DNA from: an uncultured Flavobacteriales bacterium
GTDB taxonomy: Bacteria > Bacteroidota > Bacteroidia > Flavobacteriales_G > Salibacteraceae
DNA length: 64,000 bases
Direction: 5' to 3'
Assembly: GCA_913062955.1 (NCBI GenBank)
Contig: CAJXZP010000006.1
Coordinates: 1-64,000 of the forward strand
Position 1 is the first letter of the stretch. Every line of letters starts with the position of its first letter. Made by a program: the position numbers and the translations under genes. Positions 44,718-53,152 of the stretch are shown piece by piece. The notes beneath the pieces are model-generated. The model was not told the DNA's origin, did not search any database, and was given only the letters and a program-made list of their open reading frames with translations.

Positions 44718-46904
44718 TTACAAGGCGTAATTCGACATAAATTTAATTCGCATTAACCTAATTTCTTCGAGTGTATAATCATCCTCACCCAGTTCAGCCA
44801 GAGCATCTTCTACCGAATCTGATTCTGCTTCTAGAAAATACTCAATAATCTCCTCTTGGTAATCTTCGTCTAAAACATCGTCCAGATAATAGTCAATATT
44901 TACCTTGGTACCGGATGCCACAATATTTTCCAGTTCAATAATGAATTCATCATCCGTTAACGAACGTGTTTTAGCTAAATCACGTAAAGGAATTTTTTTA
45001 TCAATACCTTGGATAATGGCAATTTTCGCAGCCGACTTATTGGCTATTTGTTTAATAACAACATCCTCAGGTCTATCAATTTCCTTTTCCTTTACATAAG
45101 CTTCAATTAACTCAATAAAGGGACGACCAAACTTCCTGGCTTTACCTTGACCTACTCCAATAATATTGTGCAACTCTTCCATGGTCATTGGATATTGAGT
45201 GGCCATATCTTGAAGGGAAGGATCTTGGAAAATCACAAACGGGGGGAGTTTCTTTTGTTTCCCCATTTTCTTACGTAAGTCTTTCAACCTCGCAAACAGC
45301 TCTTGGTCACCTGCAGCAACACCTTTAGATACTACAGAGCCTCCTCCTTTCATTAACTCACTGTAATCGTGATCTACAATGAACAAAAACGAATAGGGCT
45401 TTTCAATATAATCGTTTCCTTTATCCGTTACATAAAGAGTCCCATACTCTTCAATTTTTTTACCGATAAAATTATTTACATAAGCTTGACGGATGGCTGC
45501 CATCCAAAATTTTTCGGACTTATCCTTACCACTAGCAAAATGTTTATTTTTTACTAAACGGTTGGCTTTAATCGTTGGACTTTCCGTCCCAATTAATACC
45601 TCTACAATTTGCTTGGTTTTAAATTGCCCTTTTAAATCGGATACCACTTGCAACAAGTGTTGCAATTCTTTTTGACCTTCCACCCGTTCTTTCGGGTTGG
45701 TAATATTATCATCTAGCTGCTCTTTTCCTGCTTTGGTTTCATCCCAGTCTTCACCGAAATAGTGCAACAAGAATTTACGTCTAGACATAGCAGTTTCCGC
45801 ATAAGAAACAACTTCATACAACAATTGTTTACCTACCTCTTGCTCGGCCACAGGTTTCCCTGCCATGAATTTTTCGAGCTTTTCAATATCTTTATAATCG
45901 TAATAAGCAATACATCTACCTTCACCCCCATCACGTCCCGCTCTACCGGTTTCTTGATAATAACCTTCTAAACTTTTTGGAATGTCATAATGCATGACAA
46001 AACGAACATCTGGTTTATCGATCCCCATTCCAAAAGCAATGGTAGCTACAATAATATCCACATCTTCCATCAGGAACATATCTTGATATCTGGCTCTTCG
46101 AGAAGCTTCCATCCCCGCATGATAAGGAAGAGCTGAAATACCATTCACCTGTAAGGTTTCTGCTACTTCTTCTACTTTCTTCCGACTCAAGCAATAGATA
46201 ATTCCAGATTTTCCTAGATTCTCCTTTATATACTTGATGATTTGCTTTTCGGGCTGAATTTTTGGAAGTACTTCGTAATATAAATTGGGACGATTAAAGG
46301 AAGCTTTGTAAATATCAGCTCCGGTCATTCCCAAATTCTTTTGAATATCGATTTGAACCTTCGGGGTCGCGGTAGCTGTTAAAGCCATAATTGGAATAGT
46401 ATCATCAATCTGCTTGATCATTTCCCTAATTCTACGATATTCTGGACGGAAGTCATGCCCCCACTCCGAAATACAATGCGCTTCATCCACCGCAACAAAT
46501 GAGATTTTGAGCGACTTAAAGAAATCTACATTATCTTGTTTATTCAAAGACTCCGGAGCGACAAATAAAATTTTTGTCACACCCGACACTAAATCTTCTT
46601 TCACTCGTTTGGCATCCCCCCTACTTAAGGATGAATTTAGGTAATGTGCCACACTATCATTGGTCACAAACCCTCTTAATGCATCCACTTGATTTTTCAT
46701 CAATGCAATAAGTGGCGAAATAATGATGGCCGTTCCTTCCTGAATAAGAGCAGGTAATTGATACGTCAATGATTTCCCCCCACCGGTGGGCATAATCACA
46801 AAGGTATCATTGCCTTTTAACACGCTCTGAATAATTTGCTCTTGATCTCCTTTAAAATGGTTAAAACCAAAATATTTCTTTAATGGTATCTTTAAATCTT
46901 CCAT
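44718..46904 (-). CDS. recQ: ATP-dependent DNA helicase RecQ
   Basis: 728 residues. Walker A PTGGGKS (39-45), DEAH box in FVAVDEAHCISEWGHDFR, motif VI QETGRAGRDG, a zinc/winged-helix RQC region and an HRDC-like part (LRKKMGKQKKLPPFVIFQDPSLQDMATQYP). The C-terminal tail (about 120 residues, rich in Asp/Glu) is longer than in E. coli RecQ and resembles Bacteroidota RecQ proteins. It unwinds DNA in recombination and fork repair. A 13-bp palindrome TAGCGA-T-TCGCTA lies at 46920-46932 upstream. Confidence 0.94.
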   Translation of the reverse strand: MEDLKIPLKKYFGFNHFKGDQEQIIQSVLKGNDTFVIMPTGGGKSLTYQLPALIQEGTAIIISPLIALMKNQVDALRGFVTNDSVAHYLNSSLSRGDAKRVKEDLVSGVTKILFVAPESLNKQDNVDFFKSLKISFVAVDEAHCISEWGHDFRPEYRRIREMIKQIDDTIPIMALTATATPKVQIDIQKNLGMTGADIYKASFNRPNLYYEVLPKIQPEKQIIKYIKENLGKSGIIYCLSRKKVEEVAETLQVNGISALPYHAGMEASRRARYQDMFLMEDVDIIVATIAFGMGIDKPDVRFVMHYDIPKSLEGYYQETGRAGRDGGEGRCIAYYDYKDIEKLEKFMAGKPVAEQEVGKQLLYEVVSYAETAMSRRKFLLHYFGEDWDETKAGKEQLDDNITNPKERVEGQKELQHLLQVVSDLKGQFKTKQIVEVLIGTESPTIKANRLVKNKHFASGKDKSEKFWMAAIRQAYVNNFIGKKIEEYGTLYVTDKGNDYIEKPYSFLFIVDHDYSELMKGGGSVVSKGVAAGDQELFARLKDLRKKMGKQKKLPPFVIFQDPSLQDMATQYPMTMEELHNIIGVGQGKARKFGRPFIELIEAYVKEKEIDRPEDVVIKQIANKSAAKIAIIQGIDKKIPLRDLAKTRSLTDDEFIIELENIVASGTKVNIDYYLDDVLDEDYQEEIIEYFLEAESDSVEDALAELGEDDYTLEEIRLMRIKFMSNYAL

Positions 46905-47014
46905 TACTAAACATTTAAATAGCGATTCGCTACACTTTTAAGTATTAATAACTTAACACCCTATTCCCTAATAATTACTAAAAATACGTAATTTTAATAA
47001 GAAAGTTCCCTTCA

Positions 47015-49354
47015 TCATGCCCTTACCAAAAATCTATTACATGCCTTGGTAAATTCATCGATCATCACCGGCTTCATTAAAAATTCGGTAAATCCACGTA
47101 AGAGTGTATCTTCCTTATCTTTTTGTCCCGAATAAGCAGTAATCGCAATAATGGGCACTTTACTATCTATTTTACGTATTTCATCTGTTGCCTTAAACCC
47201 GTCAACAATGGGCATTTTTAAATCCATCAGTATCAAATCGATACCTCTGTTTTCTTTAAACATTTCTATTGCCTCTGCTCCATTTCTAACATTCAATATT
47301 TCAACGGAATGACCTAACCCTTTAACTAGAAATTCCAGAAGAATAAAATTAACTTCTTCATCTTCGGCAATTAGTATTTGAAATCTGGGCTCACTCCCCT
47401 TATTCTTTATCTTTTCCTCTGTGGGCGAATGTACTGGTTCGTAGGGTAATTTCATAGTAAATTTTGAACCAGAATGTTCATTTGATGTAACTATAATTTC
47501 ACCACCCAACAATTCGGTGTTTTCTTTAGCAATTGAAAGCCCTAAACCCAGACCTCCATACACCCCCTTATCTGTACTTTCTACTTGAGAAAATCGATCG
47601 AATATAATTTTTAAATTCTTCTCAGGAATCCCTATACCCGAATCTTTCACCCAGATTTCAAGATCTTTCTCATTTAGCGCATATCCCAATTCAATTTCAC
47701 CTACGTGAGTAAATTTAACCGCATTTTCAACCAAGTTATTTAATACCTTCTGGAGTTTTAATTTATCTGTAAAAATTTCACTTTCTAAATCGGACAGCCC
47801 TTTACTTAATTGCAATGAAATTTTCTTTTCCTTCGTTTTCAATTCAAAAATGGAAAAGATTTCAAGTAACACGGTATTTAAAACCACTTCCTCTTTATGC
47901 ACCTTTACTTGGCGGGTTTCCAATTTGGAAATTTCAATAATGTCATCAATTACACGCAATAACTGATCGCTGCTACTTTGAATAATATTAGAAAAGTAAT
48001 GCCGTTGATCATCCGATAAATCCGGATCATTCAAAAATTGTGTAAATCCAACAATACCATTCAATGGTGTTCGAATTTCATGCGACATATTATTAAGAAA
48101 CTGCGTTTTTAATCGATTACTTTCCTCTGCTTTGTTCTTTTGTTTAATCAGTTCCTCTTCTACCTTTTTACGTTCCGTAATATCTCTAACAGCAACTACT
48201 CGAAGAACCTCATTTTCATATACAATACTACGGGCTTCCAATTCTAATGGAACTATGGTTCCATCTTTCTTCATAGCCTTTATTTCGTACGGCAAAGGGT
48301 TCTTCTTTTTTACATTTTGATAAATTAATTTTTGATATTCAGGTAATGCGATTTTATCAATAACATTTTCACCTACAATTTCGTTTCTATCGTATTGTAC
48401 CAAATCCAAATACGCCTGGTTGGCCTCTTTTATGATCCCTTTATCATGTATAATTATACCTTCCATCGTTAAACTGGAAAATTTTTTAAATCGAGCTTCA
48501 CTCACTTTCAGGTTGGTTAGTACCTGCGACCTTACAATACTTTGCTCTAAATTAACTACCGCAGCTTTCAAAAATTCCAATTCCGAATTGGTCCACGTTC
48601 TTTCGTGTAATCGGTTATCAAAACCTACAAAACCAAAAAACTCTTGTTTAATCATTATTGGAATAAGCAAAATGGCCTGAATATTAAAGGCCTTAAAAAA
48701 TGCCTTTTCTCGCTCTTGAAAAGAAGATACCCTTAAATTAATGGCTTCCCCTCTTTTCATAGTTTCCACATAATTGGGATCGAAGTTTTGAATATCCAAT
48801 TTTGTTAAACCTGGTAATTCCTTGGCATTCTTAATAAAAACGGACCGGCCCCATTCCGCAATTTTAGAGGAATACAAATGACCATTTTCATCTTCAGAAT
48901 TTAAAAATATATAGGTATGGTGGGAATTAGCAGCTTCTCCCACGAGTTTCACAAACTCTGTATAGGGAACATCTTCCTCCAACTCCGACAATAAAGAGGA
49001 CAACTTATGTAACGTGAATAAGTAATTTTCATGTTTAGAGATATCCTCCCCAATATAAATCACCCCTCTTTCCGTGGTTGTTTTATGCCAAGCTATTTTT
49101 TTATTTTTTACAAACTGATTTTCAACATCCTTGGCTCCCCCTATTACCTTAGGTGAAAATTCTGAAATTAGATCCCCATCGAAGGATTGCACTTTAAAAC
49201 AGTCCCCCCATTTCTTACCTATTAAGTGTGTTTTACCTTTTCCTGTTATCTCACACGTAGTTTTATTGACCTCTAATATTAGATTATTAGGGTCCAAATG
49301 CACATACATTTTACCGAGTATATCGAGTACATCAATATTTTGGAAAGAAGCCAT
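47015..49354 (-). CDS. Hybrid histidine kinase (PAS-GAF-PAS-HisKA-HATPase-REC)
   Basis: The start at ATG 49354 (MASFQNIDVLDILG) gives 779 residues and drops 13 unlikely ones. Order: PAS (about 1-110), GAF (about 125-285), PAS with a PAC tail (about 295-410), dimerisation helix with H425 in MSHEIRTPLNGIVGF, ATPase domain (SGIGIPEKNL, GGLGLGLSIAKE), and a C-terminal receiver with D711 in LILMDLKMPIVDGF. No membrane helix, so it senses something inside the cell. No partner regulator lies next to it. Output is probably phosphotransfer to an unlinked protein. Confidence 0.92.
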   Translation of the reverse strand: MASFQNIDVLDILGKMYVHLDPNNLILEVNKTTCEITGKGKTHLIGKKWGDCFKVQSFDGDLISEFSPKVIGGAKDVENQFVKNKKIAWHKTTTERGVIYIGEDISKHENYLFTLHKLSSLLSELEEDVPYTEFVKLVGEAANSHHTYIFLNSEDENGHLYSSKIAEWGRSVFIKNAKELPGLTKLDIQNFDPNYVETMKRGEAINLRVSSFQEREKAFFKAFNIQAILLIPIMIKQEFFGFVGFDNRLHERTWTNSELEFLKAAVVNLEQSIVRSQVLTNLKVSEARFKKFSSLTMEGIIIHDKGIIKEANQAYLDLVQYDRNEIVGENVIDKIALPEYQKLIYQNVKKKNPLPYEIKAMKKDGTIVPLELEARSIVYENEVLRVVAVRDITERKKVEEELIKQKNKAEESNRLKTQFLNNMSHEIRTPLNGIVGFTQFLNDPDLSDDQRHYFSNIIQSSSDQLLRVIDDIIEISKLETRQVKVHKEEVVLNTVLLEIFSIFELKTKEKKISLQLSKGLSDLESEIFTDKLKLQKVLNNLVENAVKFTHVGEIELGYALNEKDLEIWVKDSGIGIPEKNLKIIFDRFSQVESTDKGVYGGLGLGLSIAKENTELLGGEIIVTSNEHSGSKFTMKLPYEPVHSPTEEKIKNKGSEPRFQILIAEDEEVNFILLEFLVKGLGHSVEILNVRNGAEAIEMFKENRGIDLILMDLKMPIVDGFKATDEIRKIDSKVPIIAITAYSGQKDKEDTLLRGFTEFLMKPVMIDEFTKACNRFLVRA

Positions 49355-49525
49355 AATTAAAATTTCAGAGGTAAATAACCGGAATAAAATCAAATCTACG
49401 TTATTAAACTACGATGGTACAACAGTTTATAGGTCAAAATGATTCAATATTAATTAATTCATTGGGTCTCGCCCACTTTACCTCAAAATCTATTCTCCAA
49501 ATAATGAAGTCTAGGATTAGTTGTT

Positions 49526-49533
49526 TACTTTTG
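49526..49533 (+). promoter_or_regulatory. Bacteroidota -7 promoter box
   Basis: TACTTTTG (TAnnTTTG) lies 17 bases before the first ATG of the DUF6580-like gene. No firm -33 TTTG was seen. Confidence 0.5.
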
Positions 49534-49549
49534 CCAAAACGATATTATT

Positions 49550-50113
49550 ATGCTTTCAAAGATGAATCCCAAGATTTCAATTATCTTTATTACTGTGTTT
49601 GCCGTGGCTATGTCACGCTTAATTCCTCATTGGCCAAATGTAACCGCGGTTGCTGCCATTGCTATTTTTGGAGGAGCTACCTTAAGGAATTCTTTCGCGG
49701 CCGTTTTGGTTCCTATTTCTGCCATCTTTCTTAGTGATCTAATTATTAACAATACTTTTTACAGCGCGTATTACGAAGGCTTTGTTTTATTTGGTGATTC
49801 TGCCGGTTGGATTTATGGAGCGTTTATCTTAATGACCGTTTTGGCTCATTTTAGTATTAAATCTTTTAAAGTAGCCGCTATCATTTCAACGACTGTTTTA
49901 AGTACGTTGTTATTTTTCTTTTTGACAAATACAGGGGCTTGGTTAAGTTCTCCATTTTATGTAAAAGATGCAAGTGGCCTATTATTGGCTTATGAAGCGG
50001 GTTTACCGTTTTTATTAAATAGTCTTTTAGGTAACTTATTCTTTGTAGGTGTATTCTTTTATGGATACTCTTTCGTGACTGAAAAAAAGGCACAATGGCT
50101 TTTAGCTAAATAA
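49550..50113 (+). CDS. DUF6580-like membrane protein
   Basis: 187 residues (183 if ATG 49562 is used). Five or six membrane helices: IFITVFAVAMSRLI, TAVAAIAIFGGATL, FAAVLVPISAIFLSDLII, WIYGAFILMTVLAHF, AAIISTTVLSTLLFFFL, FLLNSLLGNLFFVGVFFYG. MSRLIPHWPNVTAVAAIAIFGGA is the typical opening of the DUF6580 putative transporter family, whose overall shape is like ECF substrate-binding subunits. The transported molecule is unknown. It ends at a strong terminator (50138-50164). Confidence 0.83.
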   Translation: MLSKMNPKISIIFITVFAVAMSRLIPHWPNVTAVAAIAIFGGATLRNSFAAVLVPISAIFLSDLIINNTFYSAYYEGFVLFGDSAGWIYGAFILMTVLAHFSIKSFKVAAIISTTVLSTLLFFFLTNTGAWLSSPFYVKDASGLLLAYEAGLPFLLNSLLGNLFFVGVFFYGYSFVTEKKAQWLLAK

Positions 50114-50137
50114 AATTTACCATTCATTTTATAGGAA

Positions 50138-50164
50138 GCCTTCACACCAGTGAAGGCTTTTTTT
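50138..50164 (+). terminator. Factor-independent terminator
   Basis: Stem GCCTTCAC (50138-50145) and GTGAAGGC (50150-50157), loop ACCA, then seven T. It ends the DUF6580-like transcript. Confidence 0.9.
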
Positions 50165-50275
50165 ATGCTGTGTTTTTCTTGGAGCCCCCCCCCTTCAAAC
50201 CCGTAATCATCACGGGCTATGGCTTCCACAAGGAACAATGAATAATTCGTAGGAGATTTGTGAAAAAAATAGAAT

Positions 50276-50590
50276 GGGAATGCAAAATGTAGCTTGACCT
50301 TTTTCTTCCAATGAATTGGATTAGAATTGCTTTATGACACGCATTTTCCCAATTACATATCATAGCATTAAAAAGCCACTAACTCTTATTAATGGCTCTA
50401 ATTTCTTACTTATTCTTTATAAAACAGTTGCCATAAAGATTTTCTAATTCTGTTTTACAAACAGAATAGAAAACTATAATACTTCGACAGGCTCAGCACA
50501 AGTATGACAACTTGCTTCTTGTTTTTTCATAGCAAAATCAGAGGTCACTGAGCGGTAGCCGAAGTGTCATTTGGCAAGCTGCTGGGACTT
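50276..50590 (-). repeat. Structured intergenic repeat, copy A
   Basis: Shares about 240 bases with copy B (51154-51415), beginning GGGAATGCAAAATGTAGCTT. About 95 of those bases are also shared with copy C (51901-52030). Its central stem is ATTCTGTTT/AAACAGAAT. An outer pair AGTTGCCAT/ATGACAACT encloses a conserved ACTTCGACAGGCTCAGCACA. It extends into GTCACTGAGCGGTAGCCGAAGTG and CATTTGGCAAGCTGCTGGG. It lies directly after the lipoprotein gene in the direction of transcription. Confidence 0.85.
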
Positions 50591-50627
50591 ATTTTTTATT
50601 TATCATTTGGCAATGTGCCTGGGGTAT

Positions 50628-51131
50628 TTACAAACTAACTTTAGTCAGTTTAATAAGTTTTGATTTTTCTATATTTAATAAGTAATAGTTGTGAAAATTA
50701 TAATTGAAATCTGATTGATTAAAGACAATTTTTGAATAAATCCCTGAAATGTAAAATCCTTCCTTTTTCTCTTTTAGTTCTAATAAAAATGTTTTAATCC
50801 ATTTTTTTCTTTCAGTATCGTTTTTTGATATGCTAAAAGATGAATTTAATTCATAAATTAGACTCTTAAAAATATCTGAATCAACATTCATTAATTCCCA
50901 TTTATAAGATTGCCTATCTACTTCCAGTTTAATCTTGAAGTTAGGTAATTCAACTAAATCATCTAAAGAGGGTGTTTTATTTTCAATAATGAAAATTTCA
51001 GTTTTATAAACACCACAATAAAAACTATTAACTTTATTAAGTTCAAAATCATTTGGCAAAATGCTCTCATTTTTACAACCCAAAAAAAAGATTATCAAAT
51101 TAAGTAAAATCAAGACTTTATTTTTTTTCAT
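50628..51131 (-). CDS. Lipoprotein of unknown function (candidate immunity protein)
   Basis: 167 residues with lipobox (LIIFFLGC, Cys19), rich in Lys, Asn and Ile and clearly more AT-rich than the housekeeping genes around it. No family is recognised. It is the third small gene behind an Rhs tip, each gene followed by the same repeat. A membrane-anchored periplasmic lipoprotein suits an immunity protein against a toxin acting in the periplasm. This is inference from context only. Confidence 0.65.
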   Translation of the reverse strand: MKKNKVLILLNLIIFFLGCKNESILPNDFELNKVNSFYCGVYKTEIFIIENKTPSLDDLVELPNFKIKLEVDRQSYKWELMNVDSDIFKSLIYELNSSFSISKNDTERKKWIKTFLLELKEKKEGFYISGIYSKIVFNQSDFNYNFHNYYLLNIEKSKLIKLTKVSL

Positions 51132-51153
51132 TTGAATTTATTTTTAATGTATA

Positions 51154-51415
51154 GGGAATGCAAAATGTAGCTTGTCTATTTTTCCCTGTGAATTGGACTA
51201 GAATTGCTTTATGACAAGCATTTTCCCAATTACATATCATAGCATTAAAAAGCCACTAACTCTCAATTAGTCGCTCAATTTTTTTTCTAATACAGTTGCC
51301 ATAAAGATTTTCTAATCCTGTTTTGCAAACAGGATTGAAAAACTATAATACTTCGACAGGCTCAGCACAAGTATGACCAACTTGCATCTTACTTATATTC
51401 AGACGGCAAGTTGCG
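51154..51415 (-). repeat. Structured intergenic repeat, copy B
   Basis: Same element as copy A. The central stem is AATCCTGTTT/AAACAGGATT (51314-51336), perfect over 10 pairs. In copy A both arms changed at the same pair (C-G to T-A), so pairing is kept. One extra C interrupts the outer stem here (ATGACCAACT). It lies between the 142-residue gene and the lipoprotein gene. Confidence 0.85.
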
Positions 51416-51434
51416 GGACTGCTGAATTCCCAGT

Positions 51435-51863
51435 TTAATATTCTAAATATTCAATTGATAATTCGGCATTAGTACCTAGTTCATATATTTTTATTGACTC
51501 ATGGATTTCTTGTTCCATAATTTGGGGGTTGCTTCCTATATTGTTTAGAAATAAATATACTCCTTTTTGGTCATCGATGGAAAAAATTGATTTATTTACT
51601 TTCTTGCTTTTGAATTTTTCGAATATATATTCAAATTCATCATTCTTTTTTCCACTAAAAGCATAAACAATAGCCATGTCATTTTTCTTGAAAAAGAAAC
51701 CATGCTTTTCAAAATGTCTAGCTGGCATAACTTGAAATAACATTTGATCATCAATGGATAAGTTGATATGTAGGTTTTTAGCTCCTTTATCAAAGCATCT
51801 GTTAATAGCTTCTGATATTGGTAGTTTATGAAGTGGTTTATTTCTTTTAAATAGGTTAAACAT
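51435..51863 (-). CDS. Small soluble protein of unknown function (candidate immunity protein)
   Basis: 142 residues starting MFNLFKRNKPLHKLPISEAINRC. No signal peptide or membrane helix. The middle (INLSIDDQMLFQVMPARHFEKHGFFF) and end (IHESIKIYELGTNAELSIEYLEY) alternate like strands and helices of small immunity proteins, but I cannot name a family. AT-rich, flanked by copies B and C of the structured repeat. If it is an immunity protein it would act in the cytoplasm, so it may match a different toxin from the tip at 52373. Confidence 0.65.
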   Translation of the reverse strand: MFNLFKRNKPLHKLPISEAINRCFDKGAKNLHINLSIDDQMLFQVMPARHFEKHGFFFKKNDMAIVYAFSGKKNDEFEYIFEKFKSKKVNKSIFSIDDQKGVYLFLNNIGSNPQIMEQEIHESIKIYELGTNAELSIEYLEY

Positions 51864-51900
51864 ATTAATTTTTTAATTCCAATTAAATATATGTAATGTA

Positions 51901-52030
51901 TTCTAACACAGTTGCCATAAAGATTTTCTAATCCTGTTTTGCAAACAGAATTGAAAAACTATAATACTTCGACAGGCTCAGCACAAGCATGACAACTTGC
52001 ATCTTGTTTTTAATCATTTGGCAAGCTGCT
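51901..52030 (-). repeat. Structured intergenic repeat, copy C
   Basis: A shorter copy, about 100 bases of high identity to A and B, from ACAGTTGCCATAAAGATTTT to GACAACTTGC. On the transcribed strand the central stem has U opposite G where B has C-G and A has U-A, so pairing is kept as a wobble. The right end overlaps the last codons of the 117-residue gene (SSLPND and stop). Confidence 0.8.
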
Positions 52031-52363
52031 TGGGGGAGGTTGAATTTCTAATTCAGAAAAATAACATTCAACTATATATTCATCATAATAATTATTCCGA
52101 ATAATACTTTGATTCTCACAGTTTTCATACAAATAACCAATCATTTTATGATTATTATTTTCCACATTCAAAATTTTCCTCTTAAAATGGTAGTATAGAA
52201 AAGGAGTATAACTTTCTCTTTTTTCACCATTTAGTATTGAATATTTTTGTTTCTGTTTTGCAATATACTTTTCAAGAGTAACTTGATAAAAAACACTGAA
52301 GACCAATACAATAGCAAGTATCCCTATAAAAACAAAAACTGCAATTTTTAAAATTTTCTTCAT
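52010..52363 (-). CDS. Membrane-anchored protein, likely immunity to the Rhs tip
   Basis: 117 residues: a basic head, one membrane helix (IAVFVFIGILAIVLVFSVFYQV) and a soluble part of about 85 residues probably in the periplasm (N-in topology from the Lys-rich start). It begins 9 bases after the stop of the Rhs tip, the usual place for the cognate immunity gene. The last residues (SSLPND) are encoded within the repeat, as if the repeat had replaced the original 3' end. No known family. Confidence 0.7.
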   Translation of the reverse strand: MKKILKIAVFVFIGILAIVLVFSVFYQVTLEKYIAKQKQKYSILNGEKRESYTPFLYYHFKRKILNVENNNHKMIGYLYENCENQSIIRNNYYDEYIVECYFSELEIQPPPSSLPND

Positions 52364-52372
52364 TTTGTAATA

Positions 52373-53149
52373 CTATTCTATAATTGTCTCAGTTACTGGA
52401 TGAAAATAATCGACTCCCTCATAGCCGGCATCTTCTATTGCCTTATCCTCCAAAATTTCTGGTAAAGAATAGGGAATTAACTTATCCACCTCATTTATGG
52501 CATCCTCTTCATTATATCCCGCACCCATATACGCATCGATTAGCAAGTTTTTAACTTGAGCTGTACACCAAGCTCCTCTGGCATTGTTATTCTTTTGATA
52601 TCCATGGATTAAATCAAACGCAACACTCTCTACTTCTTTAGGCAAAGAAATTTTCAACCTCTGAACCAGGTCTCCACCTTCTTGATAAATTTTTACTGTA
52701 GCAGCTTCATCAATATATCTATATTCTATTGCACGACCAGAACCATCTGGAACATCAACATATACTGTTCTCCAATCAGCATTATTACCACTAGCAGGTA
52801 AATACAAGATTCCATTCGCCCCCGTTAATCCATATTCGTAAGTAGTTGAAATACCAATAGCAGTATGTCCTAAAAAGCCATAAGCAGAAAAATCTGCCGA
52901 CATATTATAAATAAAGATGGTATCTCCCAAAGGATCACTATACCAAATCGGATTATTAGCAAAAGTCGCATACTGACTAATAGAAGGATTCGGCTTAGGA
53001 TCTAAATTCCATCTTCTTCCTAACCTCGGGTCATATTGCCAAAACATTGCTGTGTAAGAGTTTCCTGCTCCAGCTATTTCATCGTCTTTCTCCTGTCCGT
53101 TAAACCCATAACGGTAAGCATCGGTTAATATAGAAGTAAGGGGATTCAT
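52373..53149 (-). CDS. Orphan Rhs C-terminal tip with toxin-like domain
   Basis: 258 residues. The first 75 are the end of an Rhs core: YRYGFNGQEKDDEIAGAG, FWQYDPRLGRRWNLDP, SQYATFANNPIWYSDPLGD. After this conserved junction comes a unique domain of about 180 residues, as in polymorphic toxins. It contains GFLGHTAIGI (His95) and GAWCTAQVKNLL (Cys195). A His before a Cys at a helix start is the order found in circularly permuted papain-like (NlpC/P60-related) enzymes, so a peptidase or amidase is my best guess. The several-kilobase shell-forming part is missing. The ATG at 53149 follows stop codons in frame, so this is a displaced tip or spare cassette rather than a whole toxin. Confidence 0.8.
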   Translation of the reverse strand: MNPLTSILTDAYRYGFNGQEKDDEIAGAGNSYTAMFWQYDPRLGRRWNLDPKPNPSISQYATFANNPIWYSDPLGDTIFIYNMSADFSAYGFLGHTAIGISTTYEYGLTGANGILYLPASGNNADWRTVYVDVPDGSGRAIEYRYIDEAATVKIYQEGGDLVQRLKISLPKEVESVAFDLIHGYQKNNNARGAWCTAQVKNLLIDAYMGAGYNEEDAINEVDKLIPYSLPEILEDKAIEDAGYEGVDYFHPVTETIIE

Positions 53150-53152
53150 TTA

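Larger units (their letters stand above)
50114..50627. other. Intergenic stretch with terminator and repeat copy A
   Basis: Holds the terminator of the DUF6580-like gene, a run of nine C at about 50185, and copy A of the structured repeat (50276-50590). Nothing coding seen. Confidence 0.6.

Noticed and set aside
46920..46932. TAGCGA-T-TCGCTA upstream of recQ as an SOS box
   Set aside because: It does not match known LexA boxes and is short enough to arise by chance.
50180..50195. Run of nine C as a phase-variation tract
   Set aside because: It lies in spacer about 70 bases after a terminator, not in a reading frame or promoter that I can identify.
50276..52030. The repeats after each small gene as integron attC sites
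   Set aside because: The ends read GTTG...CAAC, the opposite polarity to RYYYAAC...GTTRRRY, and no integrase gene is present. Cassette-like exchange by homologous recombination is the simpler idea.
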